Below the pieces are notes generated by a model. It made no database searches. It saw nothing but the letters and a program-made list of their open reading frames with translations, and was not told where the DNA came from. A program made the translations under genes and the position numbers. Shown piece by piece: positions 1 to 10,021 of a DNA stretch of 64,000 nt. The first letter of the stretch is position 1, and the number at the start of each line of letters is the position of its first letter. Source of the stretch: Symbiodinium kawagutii (taxonomy: Eukaryota > Sar > Dinophyceae > Suessiales > Symbiodiniaceae); contig VSDK01018732.1 of the NCBI GenBank assembly GCA_009767595.1, positions 363,133-427,132 of the forward strand. Direction: 5' to 3'.

Positions 1-2590
1 ACTTTCGGTTGCGGTTTGCTCATGTGTTGGATAGGTAGGGGAGAGCTTCAATGCAAATACAAGACAAAGGAAGAAGAAGTGCCCCAACTTAGCCCTTATT
101 CAATTGGAGCATGAATAAGGGATGCTTGTAGTGTGTAGAATGCTGCCCCGAAGCTGGAAAGCAGGGATGGAATCGTTTGAGAAGGGGTGAGTGGGGCAAA
201 GGGTAAGATATGCGGAGGGGGTCCAGACGAGCGCCATGCCGGGAGCTAACCTTGCGCAGTGAGTTTGGATGTGGGAAGAACTGCACTGGCTCGACGAATG
301 CACAAGAAATATGTCTAAAAGAAATACATCTAAAAGACACAATCATCTTAACAACACATCTGAAAAACAGAAGACCATAGGATAAAAAAAGTTCGCGGTT
401 TGTAGGAAAGAGATGAAGTGTTGACGCTGGGTGGGCCGAGCCGCCGCGCTGCCCCATCTCCACGCCTGAAGCGGTGCAGCAAAAATGTGAACATCTCCAA
501 TCGAGGCCTGGTCTGTCGGTCAACGGACCAACGGGGCGCAAACCAAACACCAAAGCCACAGCCAGCGGCCTCAGATCGCGATGCAACGAAGCTCGTGGCA
601 CAGCAACCAACACCAGGGGGATCTCGGGGTGGGCCCTGAACCACGCGGAGGCAGGCTTGGGCATGTGGAACAATGCTGGCAACCTGCCAGCAACTTTTCG
701 GACAACGGAGCGTTGGGTCAACATCCGCTGGCTTTCATGTGGCTTCCTCATCTTGATGTGCGTCTCTTGCACAAGGCAGCTTTGGTTGGCTCACATGCCA
801 ATCATTGTCCGGTTGATCACCAGAAGGCAATTGTTGTGACAGGCTTATGATTGGAAGTCACTTTGGCTTCTGCTGATTCTAGGAGGCTTGGTGCATGTTC
901 GTCTCAAATAGTTGGGAACTGATGCAAAGACAAAGTGGTGAGGACACGAGCCCCACTGCTCATAGGTTTGTTCACTATGGCAAAAACACGCTTGCAAGAC
1001 ACACTTGGAGCGCACTTATATGACTTGAGTATCACTGAGACTGCTGGCGTGAACATCCTGAGTGATACTCAAGCGTAAAACTCTTTGTGCAAGACACTGC
1101 TCTGAGAAAATCGTAAGACACTCCGGGTAAAATACTCTCGGCATGACCCTCATGAAACAACATGCCTGGCGTGACATTGGCGTGACACTCTTTCTCTTGA
1201 AATTCTTGGAGTGACACTCTTGTGAGACACTCCTGTGGCTCAAATAATGAATTTGTCCATGGTGTGTCATCCAGGAAACTCTAAATGATGAGGACTGGAC
1301 TGGTTCAGGGTACCACTTCACTTCTACACCCCACAGGTTGCTGAGTGTAGCCAAGAGTAGCAGCAAAAACTACTTTTTCAGTCAATATTCCACTGCTGAT
1401 CCTTGACAAATCCATAAAAATAGTACTATAAGTTGGGTTATAACCCCTATAACTGGTAGAAATCACCCAAGTTAAGTCAGTTATAAACCAACTTAGTTCA
1501 ATGGTTGGGGGCCCACCTTGTACTGCCTTCAGGGAACAAAGAAGACGGCCAGCAGAATCAGGAGCACGCCGAAAATCTGAAGCAACGAGTGTTCCGGAGA
1601 GCCTCACGTCGGCTGTGGATTCCCTGAGGGGCGAAGGTTTCATCTTCGCTTGGCCCAGGTTCCATGTGTCGGTACCCATACGACCTACCGAAGTCGTCCA
1701 TATCTGGATAAACACTTGGAGGCTTGCTTGATTTGATCATGTGAAGCGTAAGTCTAAATGTCTACCCCACATACACATTGAGTTGCTTCCGTATGTGAGT
1801 TTCTTGCCTTTCTATTCAATCCTAGTCTCCTCAAGCTGTCCCCACGTCTCAACATATCCATCAGCCTTATCTTGTCCTTTCCCCTGATTTAGTCCCATCG
1901 CATCCCGTCTGGTCCTATATCATCTTTCTTTATCTATTTATCATTTCTGTGTTTTTTTCTTTATTCCTGTCTGTCGTCCTTTATTCATTTCTTTCTTCAT
2001 GTCTTTCTATCAGATGCAGTCCTGATTTCCCACACCACAACCTGAGTAGGCATCCATTGTCAATCTTTCTATCGAACCATGTACCGCTCGTATCGTGTAC
2101 CCACCAGTGTGGCATCGGCGAAACGAAAGCTTTAGGAAACATCGAGTGTAAGGTGTTCCAGAGGAACGGTCGAAGCAACAAGAGCACCTGTTGCACAACC
2201 AACAGGGCTTGACGATGCTTATCAATGGTCAAGCAATGGTGTTGACAGTAGCAATGATTAGTAAATTTGATAATGGTTAAGTAGTGATGTTAAGATGTTG
2301 ACAGCCATGCTTTTGGGTCGCTTCGCATCAGACCCATCTTCCGAGTCCATCCAACTCCCTGGCGATCAAAAATCGCTGGCCAAGCTCCGAAGCACCGAAC
2401 CAACGTCCAGCCCCAGCCCTGCCCCGCCCTGCGGTGAACTGCAGCTCTGGAACTGCAGAAAATCTCGGGATATTTCAGCACGCTGAACTTGCCCATGGGA
2501 TGCTTGAAGCACCTCGAGAGCGGATCAAGTTTTCAACGAGACCCATGCGTTTGATCATCCCAACCTTTTGCTCCTTTTGCTGCTTGCCTT
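1..2590. other. Non-coding or unresolved sequence
   Basis: Reading frames here overlap on both strands and none shows recognisable motifs or convincing splice borders. A minus-strand frame of about 227 codons covers 89-772 but has no feature I recognise. The only repeat I can place is the one-sided E-family copy near 1432-1522. A pyrimidine-rich stretch lies at 1800-2000. Confidence 0.4.
1432..1522. repeat. Miniature element family E, degenerate copy
   Basis: The right end reads GGGGGCCCACCTTGTACT, like the ends of the two better E copies at 14.3 and 39.1 kb, and the interior has the same 'ataactggtag' core. The left terminal repeat is not recognisable, so this is a decayed or truncated copy. 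Confidence 0.45.
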
Positions 2591-2594
2591 TAAC

Positions 2595-2683
2595 CGTTAT
2601 GAAAAATATGCGCGAGTCAACCAACCAATCATTTGGAATTAGTTGGGAAAGTAAAAAAATGTGGATGCCAAACCACCAGCCAG
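2595..2683. repeat. Miniature inverted-repeat element family C, 5'-truncated
   Basis: Shares 'gaaaaatatgcgc...agtcaaccaac' and a terminal AAACCACCAGCCAG with the other C copies (4632, 33627, 48998, 53004), but lacks the left CTGGTTGGTGG end. The frame following it (2684-2935, plus) is open, so the terminal CAG could act as a splice acceptor. That use is inference. Confidence 0.5.
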
Positions 2684-3114
2684 TTTGGCATACTTTGACC
2701 GAATGCGCAAAGCCTTGCGAAGCTACGGCCGTTCCCAGCGGAACTTCACGAACTGGAGCGTGCTCGGCTTCGGAAAGCCACCATCACCCAGTCCAAATGC
2801 CCGTGCCCATGGACGTCCCAGGCACATGAACGGGACTAGCGCAAGACTTCCCACGGTGGTAAAGGCCGACATAAAGAAGTTGCCCATCAGATCTCAGCAG
2901 GTGGAAGAAATGTCCCTGGTTTCACTAGCGGGTGAATGATGATGAATGCGCTGCTCATTGATGATTAGTAATGGTTCACAACTGCTATGTCATGGTCAAT
3001 TTGAGAAAACACTGATTTGAAAAAGCTTGCAGGGTAACAGGGCATGAAAACCAGCCAAGCAGCAGGAACTGATCTACGGACTGTCTTTACACTGAAGAAA
3101 GCAACGCCCCCAAC

Positions 3115-3231
3115 CAGATCCCCCCCTGAAGTTCTCGACGTGAATCCAGGCATCAACATGTCTTGCGATGCCTACTGTCATGGCAACAACCTCAATCCAG
3201 AGTAATTTGACCAAATGGATCCAGCCCATGC
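3115..3231 (-). CDS. Candidate exon, unknown product
   Basis: In minus-strand sense the frame beginning MGWIHLVKLLW is open and protein-like to a GT donor at 3113-3114 (GGATCTG|GTTGGG). The acceptor is uncertain; ACCAG at the 5' edge is one option. The product is short and partly hydrophobic, and I do not recognise the family. It lies downstream of the membrane-protein exon 3666-4020 on the same strand and could belong to the same gene. Confidence 0.3.
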
Positions 3232-3339
3232 TGGTGACTTGCCAATCTCAAACATCGTCATGGTGCGGACGGATCAGTCGTCATGGCTCAGACTGATGCT
3301 CGAGCGTAAAAGATCTACCCAGTGGAACACCTGGACTAT

Positions 3340-3450
3340 GATGGTGGTCAATGATATATGTATATATATATAAATCAATAAATCAATAAATAAATAGATT
3401 AACTAATTCATAAATAGACAAATACATAAATATACTCCCAAAAATGTTGC
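3340..3450. repeat. AT-rich simple repeat
   Basis: Short (TA)n followed by imperfect AAATAAAT/AATCAATA runs. No coding signal. Confidence 0.6.
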
Positions 3451-3665
3451 AGTAATAAGGGGTGAACCAAATAATGCACTACCATTATTGGTTGGTAAAA
3501 AGTGAGTGTGTCATGGCCAAAGTGTTTCACCATAGGTGCAAGAATGGTGGCCTGGTATTAGGGGTGCTACGCTTCCGCACTTTCGGGGGAGACGTGGCGC
3601 CATGCACCCTTAAATTAAATGACACTATTGGACAGTATACTTGCTGACCAATTATCAATGCATAC

Positions 3666-4020
3666 TTGGCATCTGGATATTTCTTTGAGCATGATAGCCC
3701 AACATCTGGTAAATCCCTGCTTTATTTTGCATAGCAAACATCTCTAGATCCAACATTCTGAACGCGGAAATGACAGCAGCAGCGACGACAATAGTTGTGA
3801 TGGTCGAGGCTCTGATAGTCCTGAATCTCGTCCATGCCATGCGTTTTAGCATGGGAATCTTCTGCGTAATGAGACCCAACAAGGCCAAGGCAATGGGAAA
3901 GCACCAAAAGAACATCGAAGTCCTGAGATTCTTTTGGACTGAAAGCAGCAGGGCCATAAACTGCTGCTTGTCCTCATAAAGCAGGGCCATGAACCGCTCC
4001 ATGGCGTTGCCTTCACATGT
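3666..4020 (-). CDS. Candidate exon of a two-segment membrane protein
   Basis: An open frame of 118 codons plus one base runs between an AG acceptor (CTCAG at 4021-4022) and a GTATGC donor (3660-3665). It encodes MERFMALLYEDKQQ, then a hydrophobic segment around FFWCFPIALALLGLI, a basic loop rich in K/R, and a second hydrophobic segment TITTIVVAAAVISAF. Two membrane helices with a short positive loop are therefore likely. I do not recognise the family. The frame extends upstream to an ATG at 4137, but two adjacent stop codons (4030-4035) separate the parts, so the acceptor at 4021 is needed for a working product. Partial gene; neighbours 4441-4576 and 3115-3231 are on the same strand. Confidence 0.45.
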
Positions 4021-4440
4021 CTGAGCATTTCATTACGCTGGACTCATTTGGTCATAACCCATGCCCTGCAGAGCAAAATCCTCAAGTTTCCTGGGATTTC
4101 CGTGCATCTTTACTGATTCCAAAGCACCGCTCGCCATCTTTCAGGGGCCTTGTGTGCTAAACTATGGGTGCCAACAACTTGTGCTAAAACGATACCAACC
4201 TCCGACACAAAAAAAAATCCTCATGCTTATCTTTCCACCAAGAACTCCACTTGCATACCGCAACCTGAGAGACCCAATCCCGATGTCTTCAAATGGCTTT
4301 GCAACAAAAATATGGACCGTGTCTGACTGTTGAAAGCACCAGCGTATGCTTTCTAACTGTTTTTGAAAAAGTGTGAAAAAAATTCTTCCAGAACAAGCAT
4401 GCACTTAAGGTTTCCAAGTTTATCCACACGAAAAGTTCAC

Positions 4441-4576
4441 CGCCCAAGCATCGCGCCATAGGTCACGGTGTTTTTTCCAGCACAGCTCGCTCCCCATGCA
4501 TCGAAGTTCAGGATGAAAACGGTAGCGAACTTTGGAAACAGGGCACTGTTGGAGACGTCCTTCGCCCATGGAGCCG
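4441..4576 (-). CDS. Candidate exon, unknown product
   Basis: Minus-strand frame of 44 codons with 2 bases at each end, between a pyrimidine-rich acceptor (tttttcttccgttcgag, ending 4577) and a GTGAAC donor (4435-4440). The peptide starts APWAKDVSNSALFPKF and contains VFILNFDAWGASC. It looks like real protein but I do not recognise the family. It lies upstream of the exon 3666-4020 on the same strand; the phases do not join directly, so at least one more exon would be needed between them. Confidence 0.4.
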
Positions 4577-4631
4577 CTCGAACGGAAGAAAAATGTTAAA
4601 CCAAGCGGCAGCTTCCCTATCAACTTATAAT

Positions 4632-4725
4632 CTGGTGGGTGGTTGCACCACCCCTGTGAAAAAACACTATCCCTAAATATTGGGAAAAGTAAAAAAATGT
4701 CCACAAGTTAAGAACCACCAACCAG
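4632..4725. repeat. Miniature inverted-repeat element family C
   Basis: Ends CTGGTGGGTGG and AACCACCAACCAG are inverted copies. The interior 'cacccctgtgaaaaaa' and 'gggaaaagtaaaaaaatg' match other C copies. About 94 bp, no coding capacity. Confidence 0.6.
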
Positions 4726-5001
4726 TAATGGTTGTCATTTCTATGGTCGGTTTGTCCAAAGAAGGTTTGTCGACAATATATTTGGGCTTGTATCCATTGA
4801 TAATTGTTAATCATAGGGGATAATAAGCAACAATAATGCTTAAATATTTGGGTTTGTGACTGATGGGGGTAGGGCCCTGGAGTTCTTTTTAGTCTCTTTT
4901 TAAAGAGCGAGGGACTCCTGAGCGTGCGCTTTTTTCTATGTTCATCCGATTTCATCCTTCCAGATTTAAGTTGGAAACTAGAAACAACTAGTTAAGTCTT
5001 A

Positions 5002-5128
5002 TGAGAAACACAGAAGCGGGGGAGCAAACCTATGGCAGCTCGATGCCTTTTGCGCCGTGAGTGGGACTGCGGTGAGCAGCGAAGTAACACAAGCCCCAAG
5101 TATGGTCAATTGGTGAAGCCGTTTGTCA
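5002..5128 (-). repeat. 3' LTR
   Basis: 127 bp, same as 13080-13206 by eye, with TG/CA ends. On the element strand its first three bases are TGA, which form the stop codon of the RT-RNase H frame. Confidence 0.93.
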
Positions 5129-7819
5129 GCTCCCCAAACTTTTTGTTGACCATACAAGTTGCTGGAAAACATGAAAGAAGTACGATTCGTCGTCCTGTTC
5201 CAGCATTCGTTCGCTACTCCTTCGCGTCCGTGATCGTGCCGTAGAGCTCCGTTGCCTCTTCATCATCTCGTGCTCCTCCTGGTTGATACGGAGATAGCCG
5301 GTGCGGAGCAAATGCAGAAGGGCTCCATTTCCTCTGCTGATGTCGGCTTTGGTGAGCATGTCCACCGGCATACGCGGGTGGGGGACCCATCTCACTTGGG
5401 ATCCCGACTTCTGCATGCTGTCGATGATGACAGCTAGCTCCAGAGACGTGCGTCTATCTTGACGCGAAGCTGGGCACTGCTTGTAGATCGCGTCGTAGAG
5501 GGATTTCGCGTCCGTGATGTTGCACTGCTCTTGCCGACAGATCATCTCACACTCTTCCGGCAGGTAGATCAGGAAGGGATCCAATTGATCCTGCCAGGTT
5601 TTCACCTGGACGTCCCCGAAGACCAAGTCCCTGTAGAAGACTTGAAGCCACTCCATCTCGCCCAGGCATTGAGACATCGCCAGAGTTTCACTCGCCATGG
5701 TACTCGTCACCCTCCTCTTGAGCTTTGAGGACCTCCATGACAGCACACTCACCTTGATCCGGCGGTCATGGGAAGGCAACAGGTCGCTGGCCATCACCAT
5801 CCAAGCTCCTTGAACGGGGTCAGAGGGTAGGCCAGTCGCGTCTCGTCCTCGAACTTCTCCATCCACGCCACCTGCGTCGCTAGCCCCCACGAACTTCATC
5901 TTGTCTTTGTCGAAGGACCTGATTCGCAAAGGCTGTGCTGATGTGCTTCGAAGATGGCCGATGAGCTTGTTGAGGTTGATCACGTCCTGGATGCATGCTC
6001 GGTGAAGGTGGCTGGAGAGTATTGAAACCACCCCAGCAGCTTCAGGGCGGGTCTGATGTGCTACCCAGCACACTCGATAAAGCATTGAGCGGTAGTCGGA
6101 GAATTCCTCCTCGCTCAGTGGGGCGTCCTTCTGACTCCGACGGCCCTTTGAGAGGTTGACCGAGTAGACCTTCTCCAAGATATACTTCTGTTGGTCGAGT
6201 AAGATTTCATCGTCCTCCTGCTTGATGCGACGGCCGATGAAGTCGGCGGTCTTGGTCTCCCACTTCCCAAACTTGAACCGGGCCTCAAGTCCCTTTCGGA
6301 ACTCCGCCAGCACCTTGTCGTCCTTGGCGGCGATGAGAAAGTCGTCGACCTCCAGCAAGATGAGCAGCTCGAGCTCTCCGTTGGTGTGCTTGGTGTAGAT
6401 GCAGGGGTCTAACAAGGATCTTCTCAGTCCCAGTCCTTGCAGATAGCGACCCACCGTCTCATACCAACGAAGTGGGGCATCGTCCAAGCCGTAGACCGGG
6501 ATGATCAGCTCGATGAGGTCTCCCTCGCTCACTGGGACCCCTTCGCAAGGTTGAACGAAGAGGCGCCCCCTGGGCCTGACCAACGGGTCAGACTGCGCGA
6601 AAGCCGCCTTCACATCGGCATAGTGCGCAGTGAAGCCCAGGTTGGTGATCACCTGGCATACCAAGTTGAGGGCCTCGGTTGTAGGAGTGGGGGCGAAGGT
6701 GCGCATGGTTCCTCCATCGGGGTCCTTGTGGCCGTGGACGCAGAACCGTGATTTTGCCTTGAACTGGTGTAGTCCTGGAAGAGGCTTCTTCCTGCGCACC
6801 ATTCTTGAACTCATAATGCGGTGGCCGTATTGCGCCCTCAGGGCTTTGGCTTCCTCACCCCTCCAAACCTTGACAGCCTTGAAGTTGTTCTCAAGGTCGT
6901 TCCACTCGATGGAGTCCGCCTTCTGGAACTGCACAACTTCCTCTGGCGTCATCTGCTTCCAGGTAATCTCACCATTTCTCGCAGGCTCCACAATGAAGGT
7001 TGGAGCGTTCTCGGACTCCTCCGTCGCGTTCAACTCGAAGAGGTCGCCGATCTCGAGGTCAGGGAATCCAGAGCCGTCCAGGCTCTGATCATAGTTCGCG
7101 ACGAGGAAGTTCTTGTTCTTGTAGTTCTGGAGGCTTACCGAGTCTGGAAGCATCTCATCGTCCACGGAGAAGAGCTCTTCGTCCTCGACAGCGTCTGGTT
7201 CTTGAAGCCGTGGAGGAACAGGTCGTTCTCGCTGTCGTCGAAGAACCTCGGGAAGCGGTGAGCGGGATCTCCTTCTGGTACGGGCCTCTCGCTCCTCAAT
7301 CACTCGGACATGATCCCTGACCGTCTGTGGGTTGTCGTCGTCCGGAGCGAGGGGGGCTGCAGCTGGTGTCCTGACTCTGGAGGAGGTGCCAGGATTGTCT
7401 CCGGTACCGTGCTCTTGGATGGTAGGTAGTGGGGTGGCGTCTGTTCTTCTCCTCTTTGAGAGATCCTGGGTCGAAGAGTCAGATCTCCTGGATGGTGTCA
7501 GAGGGGGTGTGGAGGATTCCGATGAGCCGTCGGAAGTTGCCCTGGTGGCTGCCTGGGACGTTGGTGCCGATGTCAGTGGTGACCGCATGTCCTCGACTCC
7601 TTCTCCTGCACCAAGAAGAGGATGGCCCGAGCCAATGGGGGTTTGTGCTGGATGGGCGGATGCCATGCCGGGATCCACTGCCGGAGGAGGTGGAGAGGGC
7701 TGTTGTGGTTCGCTCAGTACAGGGGCCTCTTCTCCAAGGGAGGCAGGTCTCTGCCAGGCTGAGTCTGGAGGAGCACCCTCTCGAGCAACATCGACAGCAC
7801 CGGTCCGTTGGCCCTGCAT
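5126..7819 (-). CDS. Copia-type reverse transcriptase and RNase H
   Basis: An 897-codon open frame. Residues 1-310 are a low-complexity linker rich in S, P, R and acidic residues. The RT domain (about 320-600) has motif A in YADVKAAF (D402), YGLDDAP, and the catalytic box EVDD (D492, D493), where Y/F is replaced by E before VDD. RNase H (about 640-825) shows the acidic set D648 (GASDAGG), E711 (ASETLAM), D770 (ITDAKSL) and the copia signature MPVDMLTK. It copies element RNA to cDNA in virus-like particles (family knowledge). The ATG at 7819 is probably not the true start: the same protein seems to continue upstream in other frames (7820-8160), so this is the C-terminal part of a frame-broken polyprotein. 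The stop codon is the first triplet of the 3' LTR. Confidence 0.92.
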   Translation of the reverse strand: MQGQRTGAVDVAREGAPPDSAWQRPASLGEEAPVLSEPQQPSPPPPAVDPGMASAHPAQTPIGSGHPLLGAGEGVEDMRSPLTSAPTSQAATRATSDGSSESSTPPLTPSRRSDSSTQDLSKRRRTDATPLPTIQEHGTGDNPGTSSRVRTPAAAPLAPDDDNPQTVRDHVRVIEEREARTRRRSRSPLPEVLRRQRERPVPPRLQEPDAVEDEELFSVDDEMLPDSVSLQNYKNKNFLVANYDQSLDGSGFPDLEIGDLFELNATEESENAPTFIVEPARNGEITWKQMTPEEVVQFQKADSIEWNDLENNFKAVKVWRGEEAKALRAQYGHRIMSSRMVRRKKPLPGLHQFKAKSRFCVHGHKDPDGGTMRTFAPTPTTEALNLVCQVITNLGFTAHYADVKAAFAQSDPLVRPRGRLFVQPCEGVPVSEGDLIELIIPVYGLDDAPLRWYETVGRYLQGLGLRRSLLDPCIYTKHTNGELELLILLEVDDFLIAAKDDKVLAEFRKGLEARFKFGKWETKTADFIGRRIKQEDDEILLDQQKYILEKVYSVNLSKGRRSQKDAPLSEEEFSDYRSMLYRVCWVAHQTRPEAAGVVSILSSHLHRACIQDVINLNKLIGHLRSTSAQPLRIRSFDKDKMKFVGASDAGGVDGEVRGRDATGLPSDPVQGAWMVMASDLLPSHDRRIKVSVLSWRSSKLKRRVTSTMASETLAMSQCLGEMEWLQVFYRDLVFGDVQVKTWQDQLDPFLIYLPEECEMICRQEQCNITDAKSLYDAIYKQCPASRQDRRTSLELAVIIDSMQKSGSQVRWVPHPRMPVDMLTKADISRGNGALLHLLRTGYLRINQEEHEMMKRQRSSTARSRTRRSSERMLEQDDESYFFHVFQQLVWSTKSLGS
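5129..5141 (-). promoter_or_regulatory. Polypurine tract of the LTR element
   Basis: Element-strand sequence AGTTTGGGGAGC lies directly upstream of the 3' LTR, the usual place for the plus-strand primer of reverse transcription. It is short and interrupted by pyrimidines. Confidence 0.6.
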
Positions 7820-8165
7820 CTGATTGAGCTTCAGTGGAGGAGGCCGGTCTCAGCTGGTCCGTGTTGCACTTCCAAAGACGAGATCTCATTGCCACATAGA
7901 CGGTGTGGCCATTCTGCAGAATGACCAATCCCGGGCCCACCCATCGAGATCGTTCACCTCCTTGGGCAACTCGCCATACCAGGACCCATTGGCCTGCGGT
8001 CCATTAATTGGCGGTATTTGTGGAGAGGGGGTTTGGCAGCTTCTCGAAGTCGATCCTTGCTGGCGGTCTCCATGGCTAGCTGCTTGGCCTTTTCCCGAAT
8101 GGCAAAGGTTCGCTTGAACTCAGCAGCTGGGGTGTCCATCTCAGCCGGGTCACATAGAACGTCAG
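7820..8165 (-). pseudogene. Frame-broken linker between integrase and RT
   Basis: Element-strand peptides that look like the copia segment after integrase appear in different frames. One reads DTPAAEFKRTFAIREKAKQ (about 8080-8139) and another reads GPGLVILQNGHTVYVAMRS (about 7880-7940). At least three frame changes are therefore needed between the integrase frame (ends 8162) and the RT frame (starts 7819). Independent indels, or errors in the assembled sequence, explain this better than programmed frameshifting, because there are several. Confidence 0.7.
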
Positions 8166-10021
8166 CCCAGCCTGGACTGGCCGCTGAAGCCGCCTCTGGA
8201 GAACCAAGCGTTCTTGCAGGCGACGAGCTCCAGGATCATCTGCTCGAGGTCCTTGATGTTCTCGATGATGCTGGTGCCAGACGCCAACTCCAGGTCCATC
8301 CTGTCTTTGACCCACTGCCCATGCCTCTCGCACCTTCCGTTCTGCCAGGGAGACTGGATGTCAGCGATGGATTGGAGCACTGACATCTGCTCGAGGGCCC
8401 GTTCAAAGCGACCTCGGAACTCCATGCCTCCATCTGACACCAGAACCTCTGGGACCCCATGAGGTCGTATCCAAGCACTGAGCAGCTGAAAGTAAGCGTC
8501 GTAGGCCGTTGGAGTTCCACCGCTGGGTTCGCCGCCATCAGCAGGTCGCACCATAGCCACAGTCTGCCAGTTGGAACCATGGCAGATGATATTGAGAAAG
8601 GGGATCTTCTTCTGCTTGTACTTGATGTAGAAGATATCCACCCCAATGATGCGGTTGAACTCGAAGCATCTGGGGTAGGCAGCCTTTCGTCGAGAGATCT
8701 CCCTCCTTTGTCGCATGCAATGTTCGCAGTGAAACTGCTCTCTCACATATCTGATCACCTTGTCCTGGGCCTTAGCAGCCTTGAGCATGGTGATCATCCT
8801 CTCGATGGGCAGGTGTCCCATGTTGTGGTGGATCCGGTACACCTGACGCTTCTGCTCCTCTGAGAGCTCCCTGTCACGGTCCACAGCGGAGGGGTTGTCC
8901 CCGAGCTCCTCATCATCCAACGCTGTCTCTTCAGGTTGGAGCTCTTCCTCTTGCTCAGGATCTTCCAAACCTTCGGGACCGATCAGGACACCAGACCAAT
9001 GAAGTTGATCTTGAATTCCGAGAAGTACCACTCGCACCATCATAGGAGGCCACACTTGAGCTTTGGCAGGGAGACCGTGTTCTAGCGGAACATGCTCGTG
9101 ATCTCCGGAGCATTGCTTCTCAGCCAGGGCCCGAGCGATGCCAAGATGGTTGGTCATAATGCCGGTTCTCTTCCTAGACAGTCCACGGTCTGAGACGGAG
9201 AGGCCAACCATGCACTGGTCGAAGGCAAAGCGCAAAACGTCTTCCTGTCTCCCAAGCCACTCCGCGGCATGTGTATTCCAGGACGAAGCTCCGTCCGGCT
9301 GCTCCAACATGAAGTGGCGGCCCCCAACCAACTGTTCCTCTGCTACCTGGATGCAGAAGCGAAACATAGCCAAACCTTGAGTCTGCAGCTTCCGGACCTC
9401 CTCGGGATCCATGCGCTCCCAGTTCACATTCATCAGAGCGCTGAATGGCTTGCAGACCGGCGTCATAATGACAAGGTCCGGCTTCTCCTTCCTGAAGAAC
9501 TCCGAGAAAGTCCGTCGGTCCGCAGGGTCGAAGAAGTTCCAGCCGGTGTCCAAATCGAAGGCCGCAGGCTCTGTAGCTCTGATCTGGTGGTAGTCGTTCT
9601 CCATGAGTGGTGCCGTCACACGGGGAGGGGAGAAGAGTTCCATCACGGTGTACTTCTCACGCTTCCTCTTGCCAGGTTCGGCAAGAAGGGATTCCTCGAC
9701 GTGTGGCTCCTCCTCCGTTGTGTCGGCCTGAATGCCTAGCTTCTCCAACTCTTTTCGCACGGCCTTCTTCACCCCGGACGAGATACCCGATTCGTAGTCG
9801 TCGGTGAGGTCCTCGTCATTCAAGTAGTTCTTCAAGTCCGTCGCCTCCCACGCCACCTTCACCTCCGCGTCGCCGTCGACATAGTATGCCCTTCGAGCGT
9901 AGCGCAGCAACCCATGGTGATCTCGTAGAGCGGGAGGAGGTGGAGTGCAGTAGTGCATCCTGGGAGGCGTTGTGGTATAGGAGGAAGAGGTCAAGGAAGT
10001 TGCTCCGGCACCGGAGCCCAC
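8162..10021 (-). CDS. Copia integrase with N-terminal methyltransferase-like domain
   Basis: A 619-codon frame; the upstream limit at 10021 is GTG and not a convincing start, so it is probably joined to the gag frame, which it overlaps by 31 bp. Residues 123-290 resemble a C5-cytosine methyltransferase fold: VMELFSPP at the motif I position, DLVIMTPVCKPFS with Cys190 at the catalytic PPC (motif IV) position, and HFMLEQP at the motif VI (ENV) position. Residues 395-440 form the integrase zinc finger H399-x3-H403...C432-x2-C435. The integrase core follows with D462, D530 and E565 (D-x34-E). The frame stops at 8162 inside the C-terminal region. Integrase inserts the cDNA copy; the role of the methyltransferase-like part is unknown, though self-methylation has been proposed for related elements. 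Confidence 0.88.
   Translation of the reverse strand: MGSGAGATSLTSSSYTTTPPRMHYCTPPPPALRDHHGLLRYARRAYYVDGDAEVKVAWEATDLKNYLNDEDLTDDYESGISSGVKKAVRKELEKLGIQADTTEEEPHVEESLLAEPGKRKREKYTVMELFSPPRVTAPLMENDYHQIRATEPAAFDLDTGWNFFDPADRRTFSEFFRKEKPDLVIMTPVCKPFSALMNVNWERMDPEEVRKLQTQGLAMFRFCIQVAEEQLVGGRHFMLEQPDGASSWNTHAAEWLGRQEDVLRFAFDQCMVGLSVSDRGLSRKRTGIMTNHLGIARALAEKQCSGDHEHVPLEHGLPAKAQVWPPMMVRVVLLGIQDQLHWSGVLIGPEGLEDPEQEEELQPEETALDDEELGDNPSAVDRDRELSEEQKRQVYRIHHNMGHLPIERMITMLKAAKAQDKVIRYVREQFHCEHCMRQRREISRRKAAYPRCFEFNRIIGVDIFYIKYKQKKIPFLNIICHGSNWQTVAMVRPADGGEPSGGTPTAYDAYFQLLSAWIRPHGVPEVLVSDGGMEFRGRFERALEQMSVLQSIADIQSPWQNGRCERHGQWVKDRMDLELASGTSIIENIKDLEQMILELVACKNAWFSRGGFSGQSRLG
9152..9652 (-). other. C5-methyltransferase-like domain inside the retrotransposon
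   Basis: Covers residues 123-290 of the integrase frame. The spacing of ELFSPP, MTPVCKPFS and LEQP fits motifs I, IV and VI of cytosine-5 methyltransferases, with a Cys at the nucleophile position. Motif I lacks the usual FxGxG glycines and motif IV reads TPVC instead of PPC, so activity is doubtful. Classification rests on motif reading only. Confidence 0.6.
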
